From assembly GCF_026239735.1 (NCBI RefSeq), contig NZ_JAPIVT010000005.1:219435-283434 (forward strand): DNA of 64,000 nt, written 5' to 3'. The translations under genes were made by a program, and so were the position numbers. The notes under the pieces are model-generated. The model saw only the letters and a list, made by a program, of their open reading frames with translations, searched no databases and was not told where the DNA came from. Positions 63,962-64,000 of this stretch are shown here, piece by piece; position 1 is the first letter of the stretch; every line of letters begins with the position of its first letter. Source of the DNA: Pedobacter sp. MC2016-05. GTDB lineage: Bacteria; Bacteroidota; Bacteroidia; Sphingobacteriales; Sphingobacteriaceae.

Positions 63962-63992
63962 AAAAGCGTCCAATTAATTTGGACGCTTTTTT
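63962..63992 (+). terminator. Terminator after the DUF4890 gene
   Basis: A 12-base-pair stem (AAAAGCGTCCAA at 63962-63973, TTGGACGCTTTT at 63979-63990) with a five-base loop is followed by T residues. Confidence 0.92.
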
Positions 63993-64000
63993 CGTGTGCT

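Noticed and set aside
1..64000. CRISPR arrays, rRNA operons, insertion sequences, prophage
   Set aside because: No regularly spaced repeats, rRNA signatures, transposase genes or phage structural genes were seen on reading the whole window.

Overview
The window is AT-rich chromosomal DNA from a member of the Bacteroidota, most likely Sphingobacteriaceae and close to Pedobacter. The evidence is a type IX secretion (T9SS) type-B adhesin followed by a PorP/SprF gene, a SusC/BtuB-type TonB receptor style, many TAnnTTTG-type -7 promoter boxes, near-absent Shine-Dalgarno sequences, OmpA with a TSP3 linker, and a subclass B3 metallo-beta-lactamase that closely resembles the GOB/PEDO group. The species call is inference. 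Nearly all genes are chromosomal housekeeping or conserved genes. I see no rRNA, confirmed tRNA, CRISPR array or insertion sequence.

Layout. 1-5 kb: end of an unknown gene, ompA-like gene, a SpoU methyltransferase, and a divergent galK/galM pair with a DUF1398 gene. 5-10.3 kb: nucleoside phosphorylase, YigZ, DMT transporter and ribD on the minus strand, then prmC facing xerD. 10.3-17.1 kb: aroQ and a thioredoxin-like gene, glycosyltransferase plus acyltransferase, WbqC, two magnesium transporters (corA, mgtE) and ohr. 17.1-21.3 kb: a T9SS adhesin interrupted by a frameshift, its SprF-like partner and a small periplasmic protein. 21.3-27.6 kb: FUSC transporter, a gene-free stretch with four GTTGATAA repeats and a probable structured RNA, PIN-PhoH ATPase, a membrane protein and a Tet-like MFS pump. 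27.8-39.5 kb: gyrA with two TPR paralogs, hemF, MFS, small lipoprotein, DUF4442, AlbA_2, MATE, outer-membrane lipoprotein. 39.5-47.3 kb: truC-HDAC-bestrophin-kynU run, PNPOx-like, 3-methyladenine glycosylase, fRMsr, an orphan CrtA-like gene, Dabb and glycine-zipper genes.

47.4-52.9 kb is a cobalamin region. A complete cobalamin riboswitch precedes a btuB-type receptor and a DUF6580 membrane protein, and a strong 14-bp-stem terminator closes that transcript. A BtuF-like protein, a sirtuin and a PP-loop ATPase follow as a second unit. 52.9-64 kb: beta-lactamase-like serine hydrolase, PPK2, PBP1A, a very large metalloprotease-like/beta-propeller/outer-membrane barrel protein, a GOB-like B3 metallo-beta-lactamase, a GIY-YIG protein divergent from an S24-type repressor across a set of operator-like dyads, and a DUF4890 protein.

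The least explained signals are the operator array at 62519-62603, the structured gene-free region at 23483-24236, the riboswitch-controlled DUF6580 gene, the unusual GyrA quinolone-pocket residues, and the sirtuin that lacks its zinc cysteines.
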